Of a stretch of 64,000 nucleotides of DNA, positions 55,677 to 64,000 are shown one piece after another. Under the pieces are notes generated by a model. The model searched no databases, had not been told where the DNA came from, and saw only the letters and a program-made list of their open reading frames with translations. The position numbers and the translations under genes were made by a program. Position 1 is the stretch's first letter, and every line of letters begins with the position of its first letter. The DNA is from DASYRM01 sp036004405 (GTDB lineage Bacteria > Acidobacteriota > Vicinamibacteria > Vicinamibacterales > UBA2999), in contig DASYRM010000133.1 in assembly GCA_036004405.1 (NCBI GenBank), positions 1 to 64,000 of the forward strand, given 5' to 3'.

Positions 55677-58580
55677 TCAGTGCAGGACGGTGCGTGACGC
55701 TTCGCGCTGCTTCACGGCCTCTGGCCGCAACCAGGTGCGGAGGGTGCGTGCCAGGTCGTCCAGCTCGATCGGTTTGGAGATGTAGTCGCTCATGCCGGCG
55801 TCGAGCGACCGCTGGCGCCCCGAGGTCACCACGTCGGCCGTCATCGCCACGATCGGTACCGCCTGATTGGGGCCTTCGCTGCGACGGATGGCCGCCGTGG
55901 CCTCATAGCCGTTCATGTCGGGCATCTGGCAGTCCATCAGGACCAGGTCGTACGGGGCCTCCGCCAGCATCGCGACCGCCTCGCGGCCGTTGACGGCAAC
56001 CTCGGCCTGCACGCCCAGCTGCGCGAGCTGGCGCAGCGCGACCTTCTGGTTGACCGCGTTGTCCTCGACCACCAGCACGCGGGCGTTCGTGCCGCCAAAC
56101 TCGCCGCGGCCCGGCCCGGCGGGGGCGCCGCCCGATTCGGCCGTGCCCAGCCCATCGGCGTGCCGTTTGGTCCACGCGGTGGCGAGCGCATGCATCAACC
56201 GTTCGTAGCGCACCGGCTTCACCAGGCAGGCATCGACATGGCCTCGCCGCACGCCCTCGATTTCCCGCGCGTGCCCGACCGAGGTCAGCATCACGTAGAC
56301 CGTGTCGCGCAGGCGCGCGTCGCCACGGACCGCGGCCGCCAGGTCCGCGCCGTCGAGTCCGGGCATCTGGTAGTCGGCAATCACCAGGTCATACGGCGCG
56401 CCGATCTCCGAGGCCTCATGGAGCGCGCGCAACGCGTCGCCGCCCGACGCGAACGTGCTCGCGCGCATTCCCCAGGCGCCCACCTGCTCCAGCAGCACGC
56501 GCCGATTGACCTCGGTGTCGTCGACGATGAGCGCCGACCGTCCACGGAGCACGTCGAGCTCCACGGGACGCTCTTCGACCTGCTCGCCGAGCGGCAGCGG
56601 AACCACGATGGCAAACGTGGAGCCCTCGCCTTCGCGGCTCTCCGCCTCGATGCGGCCGCCCATCATCTCGACCAGGCTCTTGGAGATGGCCAGACCGAGG
56701 CCGGTGCCGCCGTAGCGCCTTGTGGTGGAGGTGTCGGCCTGGGTGAACTTCTCGAACAGCATGTCCAGCTTCCCTTCCGGGATGCCGATGCCCGTGTCGC
56801 TGACCGCCACGCGCACGCGCTGGACCGCCTCGCCGCCCTCGGTGACGTCCACCGAAATCAGCACGTGCCCCTCGCTCGTGAACTTCACGGCGTTGCCGAC
56901 CAGGTTCATCAGAATCTGGCGCAGGCGGTCGGCGTCGCCGTCGAAGCGGTTGGGCGCCTCGGCGGCGTAGTGCACGATGAGATCGATGCCCTTGGCGTCC
57001 GCCTGCTGCGCCAGCAGCTCCGCCACCTCCTCGACCACGCGCCGCAGGTCGAACGGCGAGCAATCGATGGTCAGCTTGCCGGCCTCGATCTTCGAGAAGT
57101 CGAGGATGTCGTTGATGATCGTGAGCAGCGCGTCGCTGGAGCTGCGCACCGTCTCGGCGTAGTCGCGCTGCTCGTCGGTCAGCGCGGTCTCGAGCAGCAG
57201 GCCGGTCATCCCGATCACGCCGTTCATCGGGGTGCGGATCTCGTGGCTCATGTTGGCGAGGAAATCGCTCTTGGCCCGCGCGGCCGCCTCGGCGTTCTCG
57301 CGCGCGGCCTCGAGCGAGGACCGCATCTCGATCTCGGTCGTGATGTCGAGCGTGGCGCCGACCAGCCGCCACGGCTGCCCGTTCTTGTAGCGGGGCCGGC
57401 CCTGGATGCGCTGCCAGCGCACCTCGCCGTCGGCCCGGCGGAGACGGACTTCGATATTGAACGGCTCCCCGGTGCGGAACGCCTCGTCACCGGCCGCCAT
57501 CACCGCCTCTATATGCTCGCGATCGTCGGCCGCGGCGTTGAAGGCGTCGAGTGTGAAGGCGGGCGATCCCGTCTCGGGCAGGGCGTTCAGGCGGCGCAGG
57601 CCGTCGGAGATCGTGACGGTCTGCGTGTGCAGATCGACCTCCCACACGCCGAACCCCGCGGTCTCTTCCGCCAGCGACATGCGCTCGGCCGCCGTGCGCA
57701 GCTCGGTGGCGAACTCGCGCTCGCGCGTCAGGTCGATGATGGCGCCGGTGATGCGCACCGGCTCGCCCTGCTCGCGATCGACCCGGCCCTGGCTGCGGAC
57801 CCAGCGCAGGCCGCCGTCGGTGCGCAGCATCCGGAAGTCGGCTTTGTAGATCTCGTGCGCCTCGATCGCACGGCGGGTCGCCTCGACGGGCACCTCGCGG
57901 TCGTCGGGATGGATGCGCTCGGACAGCGTCGGCCGATCTATGTCCAGCGACTCGCGGGCGAACCCCGTTAGAAACGCCGCGCCCGGCGAGAGCGACATCC
58001 TGTTGGTGCGCAGATCGAGGTGCCAGACGCCGAAGCCGGCGACGTCTTCGGCCAGCGCCATGCGGTCGGCGTTCTCACGGAGCTGATCGAGCAGGCGCCG
58101 CTCATGGTGGATATCGAGAAAGGCGCCGATGACGCGGACGATCCGGCCGTCCTGCCGCTGCAGGCGGCCGCAGATGCGGCGCCACTCGTAGTCCCCTTCA
58201 GCGGTCTTGACGCGGAACTCCATCTGATAGGTGTCGCTGCCGGCCAGCGCCTTTTCGTACTCGGTGTTCGCACGCTTGGCGTCGTCGGGGTGTACGCGGT
58301 CGTGCAGCTGCTCGGGGCGCACGCGGTTCGCCTCGGGCGCCAGGCCGCTCAGGCGGGCGGCGCCCGCCGACAGCATCACCCAGTTGCTTTCGAGGTCGTG
58401 CTCCCAGATGCCGAACTTCGCGGCGCGCTCCGCCACGTCGAGGACGGCGCCGTTGGACGATAGAAAGGCCGCCGGATCGGCACTCGAGCGCACACCAGAC
58501 CCACGCCGGCGCGACAGGGCGAGGCCGGCGGCAAAGCCGAGTGTTCCAACTGACGCGACGACCGCGAGCCAGAGCAACAC
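55677..58580 (-). CDS. Hybrid histidine kinase with three PAS domains and two receivers
   Basis: This 967-residue paralogue of its downstream neighbour starts at a GTG. One membrane helix (about 3-22) is followed by three PAS units (AERAAKFGIWEHD, AEDVAGFGVWHLD, AEETAGFGVWEVD). HisKA has His446 (NMSHEIRTPMNGVIG), followed by the HATPase. The first receiver has a good phosphoacceptor (LVIADYQMPGLDGADL), and so does the second (LVLMDCQMPDMNGYEA). In contrast to the five-PAS kinase, both receivers appear functional. The genes are 43 bp apart on the same strand. Confidence 0.93.
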   Translation of the reverse strand: MLLWLAVVASVGTLGFAAGLALSRRRGSGVRSSADPAAFLSSNGAVLDVAERAAKFGIWEHDLESNWVMLSAGAARLSGLAPEANRVRPEQLHDRVHPDDAKRANTEYEKALAGSDTYQMEFRVKTAEGDYEWRRICGRLQRQDGRIVRVIGAFLDIHHERRLLDQLRENADRMALAEDVAGFGVWHLDLRTNRMSLSPGAAFLTGFARESLDIDRPTLSERIHPDDREVPVEATRRAIEAHEIYKADFRMLRTDGGLRWVRSQGRVDREQGEPVRITGAIIDLTREREFATELRTAAERMSLAEETAGFGVWEVDLHTQTVTISDGLRRLNALPETGSPAFTLDAFNAAADDREHIEAVMAAGDEAFRTGEPFNIEVRLRRADGEVRWQRIQGRPRYKNGQPWRLVGATLDITTEIEMRSSLEAARENAEAAARAKSDFLANMSHEIRTPMNGVIGMTGLLLETALTDEQRDYAETVRSSSDALLTIINDILDFSKIEAGKLTIDCSPFDLRRVVEEVAELLAQQADAKGIDLIVHYAAEAPNRFDGDADRLRQILMNLVGNAVKFTSEGHVLISVDVTEGGEAVQRVRVAVSDTGIGIPEGKLDMLFEKFTQADTSTTRRYGGTGLGLAISKSLVEMMGGRIEAESREGEGSTFAIVVPLPLGEQVEERPVELDVLRGRSALIVDDTEVNRRVLLEQVGAWGMRASTFASGGDALRALHEASEIGAPYDLVIADYQMPGLDGADLAAAVRGDARLRDTVYVMLTSVGHAREIEGVRRGHVDACLVKPVRYERLMHALATAWTKRHADGLGTAESGGAPAGPGRGEFGGTNARVLVVEDNAVNQKVALRQLAQLGVQAEVAVNGREAVAMLAEAPYDLVLMDCQMPDMNGYEATAAIRRSEGPNQAVPIVAMTADVVTSGRQRSLDAGMSDYISKPIELDDLARTLRTWLRPEAVKQREASRTVLH

Positions 58581-58659
58581 AAACGGACGAATCGGCCCGA
58601 AGCGACCATTCTTGAACCACGGTGCACGCGCTGACGCAGCACGGCCGTGGTTCGTTGCC

Positions 58660-58741
58660 TCTGGCCTCTAGCCTTTGGCCTTTAGGTGCTCCTCCTGTGG
58701 CCGGGAGCGCCTGGCAAGAGGCTAAAGGCTGAAGGCTAAAG
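58660..58741. repeat. Inverted GCCTTTGGCC-type repeat
   Basis: TCTAGCCTTTGGCCTTTAGG on the left and AGAGGCTAAAGGCTGAAGGC on the right form an imperfect inverted repeat, made of heptad-like G-C-C-T-T-T-G and A-A-A-G-G-C-T units. It lies between the outer membrane protein stop and the kinase start, where a terminator would be expected. Confidence 0.5.
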
Positions 58742-58766
58742 GCGCGAGCCCGCGGAGCGGGCGAGC

Positions 58767-59366
58767 TTAGAAGCGGAACAGCACGCCGAGCGATGCGCGT
58801 CCGAAGTTGAACGTGCCTTTCTCGAAGTCCACGCCGGTGAGGTCGATGTCGTCCACCTTGAAGTTGCGGAAGTAGCGGACGTCGCCACGCAGCCCGACGT
58901 GGTCGCTGAAATACCCCATCACGCCGCCACCGAGGGTGTACCCGAAGTCGTTGCGCGACAGCGTATCCACGGTATTGAAGTCGAGATCGCGTCTCAACAG
59001 CCCGGCGCCGGCAAGCACGTACGGACGGATACCCGCGCCGTGCTGGCCGCCAACGGGAATGCCGACGACGAGCGCCGGCATCGCCGTGATGAGGTTGCTC
59101 TTCGTGACCACCGTGCCGTTGCTGGCGTAGAAGTTGTGCGTGTAGCTGAAGTCGAACTCGGCACCAAAGATGCCGCCCGCCATGCCGCCCACGCCAAAGC
59201 CCCAGGCCAGACGGTTGCGGTCGTCCACCGTTTCACTCAGTGGTCGTCCCACGTCGCCACCGAAATTGGCGCCGATGAACGGGACGAAATAGCCGTCCGC
59301 CCACGCTGCCGACGGCGCGATCGCCAGGGCCAGCGCGGCGATCGTCATACTCAGTCGTTTCCTCAT
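58767..59366 (-). CDS. Outer membrane beta-barrel protein
   Basis: This 199-residue protein has a signal peptide ending PSAAWADG, preceded by a good AGGAG. The mature part is built from alternating strands with VPFIGANFGGDVGRPLS, AWGFGVGGMAGG, YTLGGGVMGYFS and a final GRASLGVLFRF ending in Phe. This fits the OmpA/OprF-like porin-type barrel of about eight strands, with no OmpA peptidoglycan domain. It is probably structural or involved in adhesion. It is divergent from the sigma factor gene, with 76 bp between starts. Confidence 0.88.
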   Translation of the reverse strand: MRKRLSMTIAALALAIAPSAAWADGYFVPFIGANFGGDVGRPLSETVDDRNRLAWGFGVGGMAGGIFGAEFDFSYTHNFYASNGTVVTKSNLITAMPALVVGIPVGGQHGAGIRPYVLAGAGLLRRDLDFNTVDTLSRNDFGYTLGGGVMGYFSDHVGLRGDVRYFRNFKVDDIDLTGVDFEKGTFNFGRASLGVLFRF

Positions 59367-59442
59367 GTGATGGTCTCCTCTACTTCAGCTGGGGAGCTTC
59401 ACCGAGGAGTATTCAAACTGCGGACCACCACGAAGTTGGATA

Positions 59443-60336
59443 ATGGCCGAGATGGCGCCCTGGCGGCTCGACGCGGAGACGGCCGAGCGGCTGCATCGTG
59501 TCGCCCGCGCGGAACAGTGGGCCGTGTCGCGCGAGGCACTCGCGCGTGCCGTTGAGCGTGGCGTGCGCCACACGTTCGGCGACCATCCACCTGATCCATC
59601 GCAGCTCGAGCGGCACCTCGCCTCGCTGCGCCTCGAGGACCTGGCGCTCGCCTGCGGATGCGCCGAAGGGCACGAGGGCGCGTGGGAGCACTTCATCCGC
59701 GAATTCCGGCCGGTCCTCTATCGCGCGGCGTCGGCCATCGACCCGACGGGCGGTGCCCGCGATCTGGCCGACGCGCTCTACGCCGAGCTCTTCGGGTTGA
59801 CCGAGCGTGAGGGCGCGCGGCGTTCGCACTTCGAGTACTTCCATGGGCGCAGCAGCCTGGCGACGTGGCTGCGCGCGGTGCTGGCGCAGCGCAGCGTGGA
59901 TCGCGCCCGTGCCGCGCGCCGGCTCGAGCCGCTGCCCGACGACGAGTCAGCCGCGCTCGCGCACGCGCCGCCGGCTCCGCGATCGGCGGATCACGGGCGC
60001 TTCGTGGCGCTGATTCGCGCAGCGCTCGCGGCCGCCGTCGGCCGCCTGGCGCCGCGCGATCGTCTCCGGCTCGCCTGCTACTATGCCCAGGATCTGACGC
60101 TCGCGCAGATTGGACGCACCCTCGGCGAGCACGAAGCGACCGTTTCGCGTCAGCTCGGAAAAGCGCGGAAGACGGTTCGCTCGGACGTCGAGCAGCAGCT
60201 GCGCGAAGCCGGGTTGAACGACGCCGCCATCGAAGAGTGTTTTGCGGCCGTGGCGGCCGATCCCGGGCCGTTGGACCTGACCGACCTGCTCGAGCCGGCG
60301 GGCGGCAAGATTCGCGAGACCGGCCGTTCAAGGTAG
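59443..60336 (+). CDS. Sigma-70 family (ECF-like) sigma factor with long N-terminal region
   Basis: This 297-residue protein has an N-terminal extension of about 65 residues, rich in Arg and Glu. Sigma region 2 follows (WEHFIREFRPVLYRAASAID, ATWLRAVLAQRSVDRARAAR), then region 4 (RLACYYAQDLTLAQIGRTLG and SRQLGKARKTVR). No region 3 is seen. The extension is unlike most ECF sigma factors and is of unknown function. The adjacent downstream gene has the features of an anti-sigma factor, so the pair may form one signalling unit. Confidence 0.9.
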   Translation: MAEMAPWRLDAETAERLHRVARAEQWAVSREALARAVERGVRHTFGDHPPDPSQLERHLASLRLEDLALACGCAEGHEGAWEHFIREFRPVLYRAASAIDPTGGARDLADALYAELFGLTEREGARRSHFEYFHGRSSLATWLRAVLAQRSVDRARAARRLEPLPDDESAALAHAPPAPRSADHGRFVALIRAALAAAVGRLAPRDRLRLACYYAQDLTLAQIGRTLGEHEATVSRQLGKARKTVRSDVEQQLREAGLNDAAIEECFAAVAADPGPLDLTDLLEPAGGKIRETGRSR

Positions 60337-60347
60337 AGAGAGCCCAG

Positions 60348-61529
60348 GTGGACGAACCGCGCCGGAACGACGTGATCGATCAGCAGCTGCGGCGGGCCTT
60401 TGCCGCCCAGGGCGGCGCTCTATCTGGTGGTCACGTCGACGCCGAAGCGGCCGCGGCGTGGATGGAGCGCCGGCTCGACGCGACCGCGTCGCGCGCCATC
60501 GAGGCGCATGTCGCCGACTGCCCCGACTGCCAGGCGATGCTGGCGACGCTCGCGCGGATGACCCCCGACGACGTGGCCGCACCGGAAGGGTTCGCCTGGT
60601 GGCGGCGCCTGCGCGCGGGTTGGCTGGTGCCGGCCGCCGTCGCGGCGGCCGCGGCGCTCGTCATCTGGGTGGCGGTGCCGCAGCAGCGCAGTACGTCAAC
60701 CCCCGGCGAGACCCTCCAGGCTCGCGACGACCGCGCGGCGCTATTCGGAGCACCGCCGTCAGCGCCCGCAACAGCCGCAACGCCCGAGGCCCCCGCGCCG
60801 CAAGCGGAGCCGTCCGAGGTCGAACGGAAAGCCCTGCGGCAGCAGCGGGCGGGGCGGGGCGTACCACCACCAGCACCCCCCCCGTCAGCGCCCGCCGTCG
60901 CGCCCCCGCCGCCTCCCGCCGCGGAGCGGCGCGAGCGGTTTGCGGACGCGGGCGCATCGCCCCAGCCGCCGCCGGCGGCCGCCACGCCGGCCGAGTCCGA
61001 CAAGGCGTCGGCCAAACTGGACGCGGCGGCACCGATCGTCAATGCACAGCGCGAGACCATTACGGTGACCGGCGAGTCGCCGGTCCTGCCGACGAGCCCG
61101 CGCCAGGAAGCCGCCGCCGGCGCCTCGACGCGCGCACTCGGTTCGCTGGCCGGACGTGCGGCGTTGAACCGGGCGGACGGTCTCCTGATCATCGCCGCCG
61201 ACAGCGCCGCGCGCTGGCGACGCACCGGCGCCGTCATCGAGTTCGCCCCGCGCGGTGATGCGCCCTTCACCGTGGCCACCCTGCCGGTCGCGGCCGACGC
61301 GATCAGCGCGGGCTCTTCGCCCGGCGGTACCGTCTGCTGGCTCGCGGGCCGCGGCGGAGTCGTGCTGGTGGCCGTCGACGGTCTGCGCTTCACGCGCGTG
61401 ACCACGCCCACCTCGGTCGATCTCGTCGCGATCACCCCCACCGACGGGCGCAGCGCGATTGTCACGACCGCGGTCGGACGCCGCTACCGCACCACGGATC
61501 AAGGCGCGACCTGGACCGCCCTTCCGTAG
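60348..61529 (+). CDS. Putative anti-sigma factor with zinc-finger-like motif and propeller-like C-terminus
   Basis: The 393-residue protein starts at a GTG after AGAGAG. Near residue 60 lies HVADCPDCQ, an H-x3-C-x2-C anti-sigma zinc-finger-type motif. A membrane helix follows (about 88-106, WLVPAAVAAAAALVIWVAV). Residues about 130-240 are a Pro/Ala-rich linker. The C-terminal part (about 265-393) has GTVCWLAGRGGVVLVAVDG and RRYRTTDQGATWTALP, the pattern of YCF48/BNR-like propeller repeats. The topology would place the propeller outside the membrane, where it could sense a signal. The zinc-finger motif is visible but has not been tested for sigma binding. Confidence 0.78.
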   Translation: MDEPRRNDVIDQQLRRAFAAQGGALSGGHVDAEAAAAWMERRLDATASRAIEAHVADCPDCQAMLATLARMTPDDVAAPEGFAWWRRLRAGWLVPAAVAAAAALVIWVAVPQQRSTSTPGETLQARDDRAALFGAPPSAPATAATPEAPAPQAEPSEVERKALRQQRAGRGVPPPAPPPSAPAVAPPPPPAAERRERFADAGASPQPPPAAATPAESDKASAKLDAAAPIVNAQRETITVTGESPVLPTSPRQEAAAGASTRALGSLAGRAALNRADGLLIIAADSAARWRRTGAVIEFAPRGDAPFTVATLPVAADAISAGSSPGGTVCWLAGRGGVVLVAVDGLRFTRVTTPTSVDLVAITPTDGRSAIVTTAVGRRYRTTDQGATWTALP

Positions 61530-61530
61530 G

Positions 61531-61573
61531 CGTTACCGCCCTACCCGCCTCACCCGCCCTAACCTCGCCCGCA
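61531..61573. repeat. CTACCCGCC-type array after the anti-sigma gene
   Basis: TACCGCCCTACCCGCCTCAC and CCGCCCTAACC units follow the stop (61527-61529). It belongs to the same family as the arrays at 8101, 42014 and 42591. Confidence 0.55.
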
Positions 61574-61636
61574 AGAATCTCGAGCCTGTGCGTTCTACCT
61601 CCAGAGGCCGAATCGAGGCCACTAAGGAGACTGCAT

Positions 61637-63109
61637 ATGAATGCCCGGATCTGGCTGGCCGCGCCGGTGCTCGCGCTCGCGGTTGGCGCCGCCCAGCACC
61701 ACGCATCGCAGGCCCTCGCGGCGGCACCTGCCGCGGCAGGCGGCCAGGACACCTCGACGCTCGACGACCAGAACGAGCTGTCGCTCACCGTCTACAACTC
61801 CGACCTCGCGCTGGTGCGGGACGTGCGCGCGCTGCAGCTGCCGCGCGGCACCTTCGACCTGAAATTCATGGACATCGCCGCCACGGTGAACCCGGCGACC
61901 GTCCACTTCCGCTCGCTCAGCGAGCCGTCGCGCGTGAGCGTGCTGGAACAGAACTACGAATACGATCTGCTCGAGCCCGAAAAGCTGCTGCGCAAGTACG
62001 TCGGCCGCGACGTGACGCTGGTGCGCTATCGCATGGAGGGCGGGGCGACGCGCGAAGAGGAGGTGACCGCGCGTCTCCTCAGCTACAACACCGCCCCCGT
62101 ATGGCAGATCGGCGGCGAGATCGTCACCGGCCTCCAGGCGGACCACATCCGCTTCCCCGAGCTGCCCGGCAATCTCTTCGCGCGGCCCACGCTCGTCTGG
62201 TCGCTCTCGAACCAGGGAGCGACGCGGCACCGTGTCGAAGCCGCCTACCTCGCGACGCGACTGTCGTGGAACGCGGACTACGTGCTGACCGTGGCCCGCG
62301 ACGACGCCAGGGCGGATCTCGACGGCTGGGTCACGGTCACCAACGCCAGCGGCACGCAGTTCCGCAACGCATCACTGCAGCTCGTCGCGGGCAACGTCAA
62401 TCGCGTGCGGCAGGAGCTCGGCAAGATGGCCGACATGGCGCTCGAACGCCGGGAGCTCGCCGCGGCCCGGCCGGCGATGGCGCAGGAGTCGTTCTCGGAC
62501 TACCACCTCTACACGCTGGCACGGAAGACGTCGATCAACAACAACCAGACCAAACAGGTGAGCATGCTCGGCGCCACCGGCTTCCCGGTCCGCAAGCGCT
62601 ACGTCGTCGACGGCCAGGCGTTCTACTACCGCAACGCGCAGCACCCCGGGTCGCCGCTCAAGGACGACGTGCAGGTGTTCTATCAGCTCGCGAACGAGGC
62701 GAAGACCGGGCTGGGCATGCCGATGCCGGCCGGCGTCGTGCGCGTCTACCAGGCCGACTCGCACGGGGGCACGCAGTTCGTCGGCGAAGACCGCATCGAT
62801 CACACGCCGACCGACGAGACGCTCAACCTCAGGATCGGCACCGCGTTCGACGTCGTGGCCGAGCGCAAGCAGACCGACTTCCAGAAGATCGCGTCGAACG
62901 TCTACGAGATGGAGTTCGAGGTGGTGCTGCGCAACCACAAGACCGCGCCGGTGACCGTGAGAGTCAACGAGCCGATCGGTGGGACGTGGCGCATGATCAG
63001 CTCCACGCTGCCCTACACGAAGACCGACGCCTGGGCCGCGCAGTTCAACGTCCCCGTCGTGGCCGACGGGAGCGTGACCCTGCGGTATCGAGTGCGCGTC
63101 ACGTACTAA
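61637..63109 (+). CDS. DUF4139 domain secreted protein
   Basis: This 490-residue protein follows AAGGAG and starts at the ATG at 61637. The N-terminal region is a signal peptide ending near SQALAAA. The sequence has the DUF4139 features: LTVYNSDLALVRDVRALQLP near the N-terminus, RLSWNADYVLTVARDDARAD in the middle, and VNEPIGGTWRMISS with LRYRVRV at the C-terminal end. The family is beta-rich, secreted, with unknown biochemistry. Its last bases overlap the convergent GIY-YIG gene by 4 bp. Confidence 0.9.
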   Translation: MNARIWLAAPVLALAVGAAQHHASQALAAAPAAAGGQDTSTLDDQNELSLTVYNSDLALVRDVRALQLPRGTFDLKFMDIAATVNPATVHFRSLSEPSRVSVLEQNYEYDLLEPEKLLRKYVGRDVTLVRYRMEGGATREEEVTARLLSYNTAPVWQIGGEIVTGLQADHIRFPELPGNLFARPTLVWSLSNQGATRHRVEAAYLATRLSWNADYVLTVARDDARADLDGWVTVTNASGTQFRNASLQLVAGNVNRVRQELGKMADMALERRELAAARPAMAQESFSDYHLYTLARKTSINNNQTKQVSMLGATGFPVRKRYVVDGQAFYYRNAQHPGSPLKDDVQVFYQLANEAKTGLGMPMPAGVVRVYQADSHGGTQFVGEDRIDHTPTDETLNLRIGTAFDVVAERKQTDFQKIASNVYEMEFEVVLRNHKTAPVTVRVNEPIGGTWRMISSTLPYTKTDAWAAQFNVPVVADGSVTLRYRVRVTY

Positions 63110-63363
63110 ACGAAGTGGTGCTTCACGAAGGCACGGCCGGCGCTCGACTTGAGGAACTTCTCGAAGCGGTGCGCCGTGCCTTCGTTCCCGAACTGCACCA
63201 CCGCCACCAGACGCCACGGCCGGTGCGTGGCCGTGAGCGGCGAATGCCCGGCGTTGTGCGCCGCAATCCGCATCGACACGTTGGCCGCCGCCTCGACGTA
63301 CAGGCGATCCGGGTTGGCGAGACTGTGGATTACGTACACAAACCGCTTAACGTCCTGCGACAC
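63106..63363 (-). CDS. GIY-YIG-type nuclease, divergent
   Basis: This 85-residue protein starts at a GTG. It resembles short UvrC-like GIY-YIG proteins: FVYVIHSLANPDRLYVEA, then AAHNAGHSPLTATHRPW and RFEKFLKSSAGRAFVK. In normal copies the segment after the first strand is Y-V-G or Y-I-G; here it is YVE, so the glycine is lost. The catalytic Arg and the Glu in the FEKFLKS segment are retained. It may be a weak or altered nuclease. It overlaps the convergent DUF4139 gene by 4 bases. Confidence 0.75.
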   Translation of the reverse strand: MSQDVKRFVYVIHSLANPDRLYVEAAANVSMRIAAHNAGHSPLTATHRPWRLVAVVQFGNEGTAHRFEKFLKSSAGRAFVKHHFV

Positions 63364-63500
63364 GCCAGGATCCAGTGCAAGCGTCGCGCCTCCCGGATGA
63401 CGCGGAAAACGAGCGTCACGAGCCTGAATCGGGCAATTCGTTCTACCCGCCTGGCCGGCCAGTTCGCAGTTCTGTCCACGGCTCCGTTATCCTTCCCCGG

Positions 63501-64000
63501 ATGCAGCTGGTCTTCGAGCAGATCCGATCGGGCGGCGATCGTAACTTCGGCTACTTGCTGGGCGACCGCGAGGCCAAGGCTGGCGTCCTGATCGACCCGT
63601 CGTTTTCGCCAGGCACCTTCGTCACGCGGGCCCGTGAACAGGGGCTCACCATCACCCACGTGCTGAACACGCACGGGCACGCCGACCACACCAACGGCAA
63701 CACGCAGGCCATCATGCTGACGCGGGCGCGCCTCGCCGCGCATCCCGAGGCGGCCAGCAAGCCCGCCGTGCCGCTGGCCGACGGACAGGTTCTGCCCATC
63801 GGCGACCTGCGCCTGCAGTGCTTTCACGTGCCGGGCCATTACCACGATCACATCGCGCTCTTCGAGTCGCGATTCGAGCTGCTGATGACCGGCGACCTGT
63901 TGTTCGTGGGCAAGGTGGGCGGCACGTCCGACGACGCGGCCGCCGAGCAGGAGTGGCACAGCCTGCAGCGGCTTCTCCATGCCGTGCCCGATTCGACCAC
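63501..64000 (+). CDS. Metallo-beta-lactamase-fold hydrolase, N-terminal part
   Basis: The frame is open from an ATG at 63501 to the window edge. It contains GDRNFGYLLGDREAKAGVLI and THGHADHTNG, the metal-binding T-H-x-H-x-D-H motif. A later GHYHDHIALF stands where many relatives have G-H-T-P-G-S or -H; then comes LMTGDLLFVGKVGG. This resembles persulfide dioxygenase or glyoxalase II-type proteins of the fold. The final ligands are outside the window. The stretch 63364-63500 between it and the GIY-YIG gene shows no gene. Confidence 0.88.
   Translation, partial: MQLVFEQIRSGGDRNFGYLLGDREAKAGVLIDPSFSPGTFVTRAREQGLTITHVLNTHGHADHTNGNTQAIMLTRARLAAHPEAASKPAVPLADGQVLPIGDLRLQCFHVPGHYHDHIALFESRFELLMTGDLLFVGKVGGTSDDAAAEQEWHSLQRLLHAVPDST

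Overview
This 64 kb window is GC-rich, gene-dense chromosomal DNA with no rRNA, tRNA, phage, plasmid or CRISPR signature. The gene content points to an Acidobacteriota bacterium, most likely of the Vicinamibacteria type. The markers are a TIGR03435 'soil-associated' protein, DUF1592/DUF1552 cytochrome-type secreted proteins, DUF6152, an Oar-like TonB receptor with a carboxypeptidase-regulatory N-terminus, PAS-rich hybrid kinases, and short repetitive hairpins between genes. This placement is inference from families and composition only.

Layout. 1-6836 (minus): a secreted DUF1592 / DUF1552 / ankyrin / short DUF1588-type gene set, followed by the start of alkB. 6961-8521: small hypothetical genes and a DUF6152 secreted protein. 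8912-12532 (plus): four overlapping or closely spaced minor-pilin genes ending at a clear terminator. 12546-13901: a 54-residue membrane protein, a CDP-alcohol phosphatidyltransferase and a GtrA protein. 13986-25943 (plus): the most notable block, with a GAF-fused alpha-glucan phosphorylase followed by two sets of circularly permuted ATP-grasp, Alpha-E and transglutaminase genes (one set split, one fused). 26128-31349: TonB receptor, a secreted propeller-like protein, small minus-strand genes and a truncated haemoglobin. 31482-40531: a form II molybdenum hydroxylase (CoxS/L/M-like) with a dehydrogenase, and convergently CoxG-, VWA- and MoxR-type accessory genes; a degenerate HtrA-like protein lies just upstream. 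40591-48243: orphan LuxR-type regulator, an intact HtrA, ogt, a GMC/VOC/Gfo-Idh operon, trxC and a group of tiny stress-type proteins (YtxH, DUF5670, CsbD). 48511-63363: AsmA-like protein, an NtrC-type regulator, two paralogous PAS hybrid kinases, an outer membrane barrel, a sigma factor with a putative anti-sigma partner, a DUF4139 protein and a GIY-YIG protein. 63501-64000: the start of a metallo-beta-lactamase hydrolase.

Many gene pairs overlap by 1-4 bases (ATGA, GTGA, TGATG), so translational coupling is common. Two families of short repeats recur. One is REP-like hairpins with arms such as GGGCCGCCT/AGGCGGCCC; one copy lies in frame inside the DUF1592 gene. The other is degenerate 9-nt arrays of the CTACCCGCC or CTACCTGACC kind at gene ends; one is translated as the C-terminal tail of the VWA protein. 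Two genes too short for a 60-residue cut-off were found by direct translation (12546-12710 and 47848-47997).
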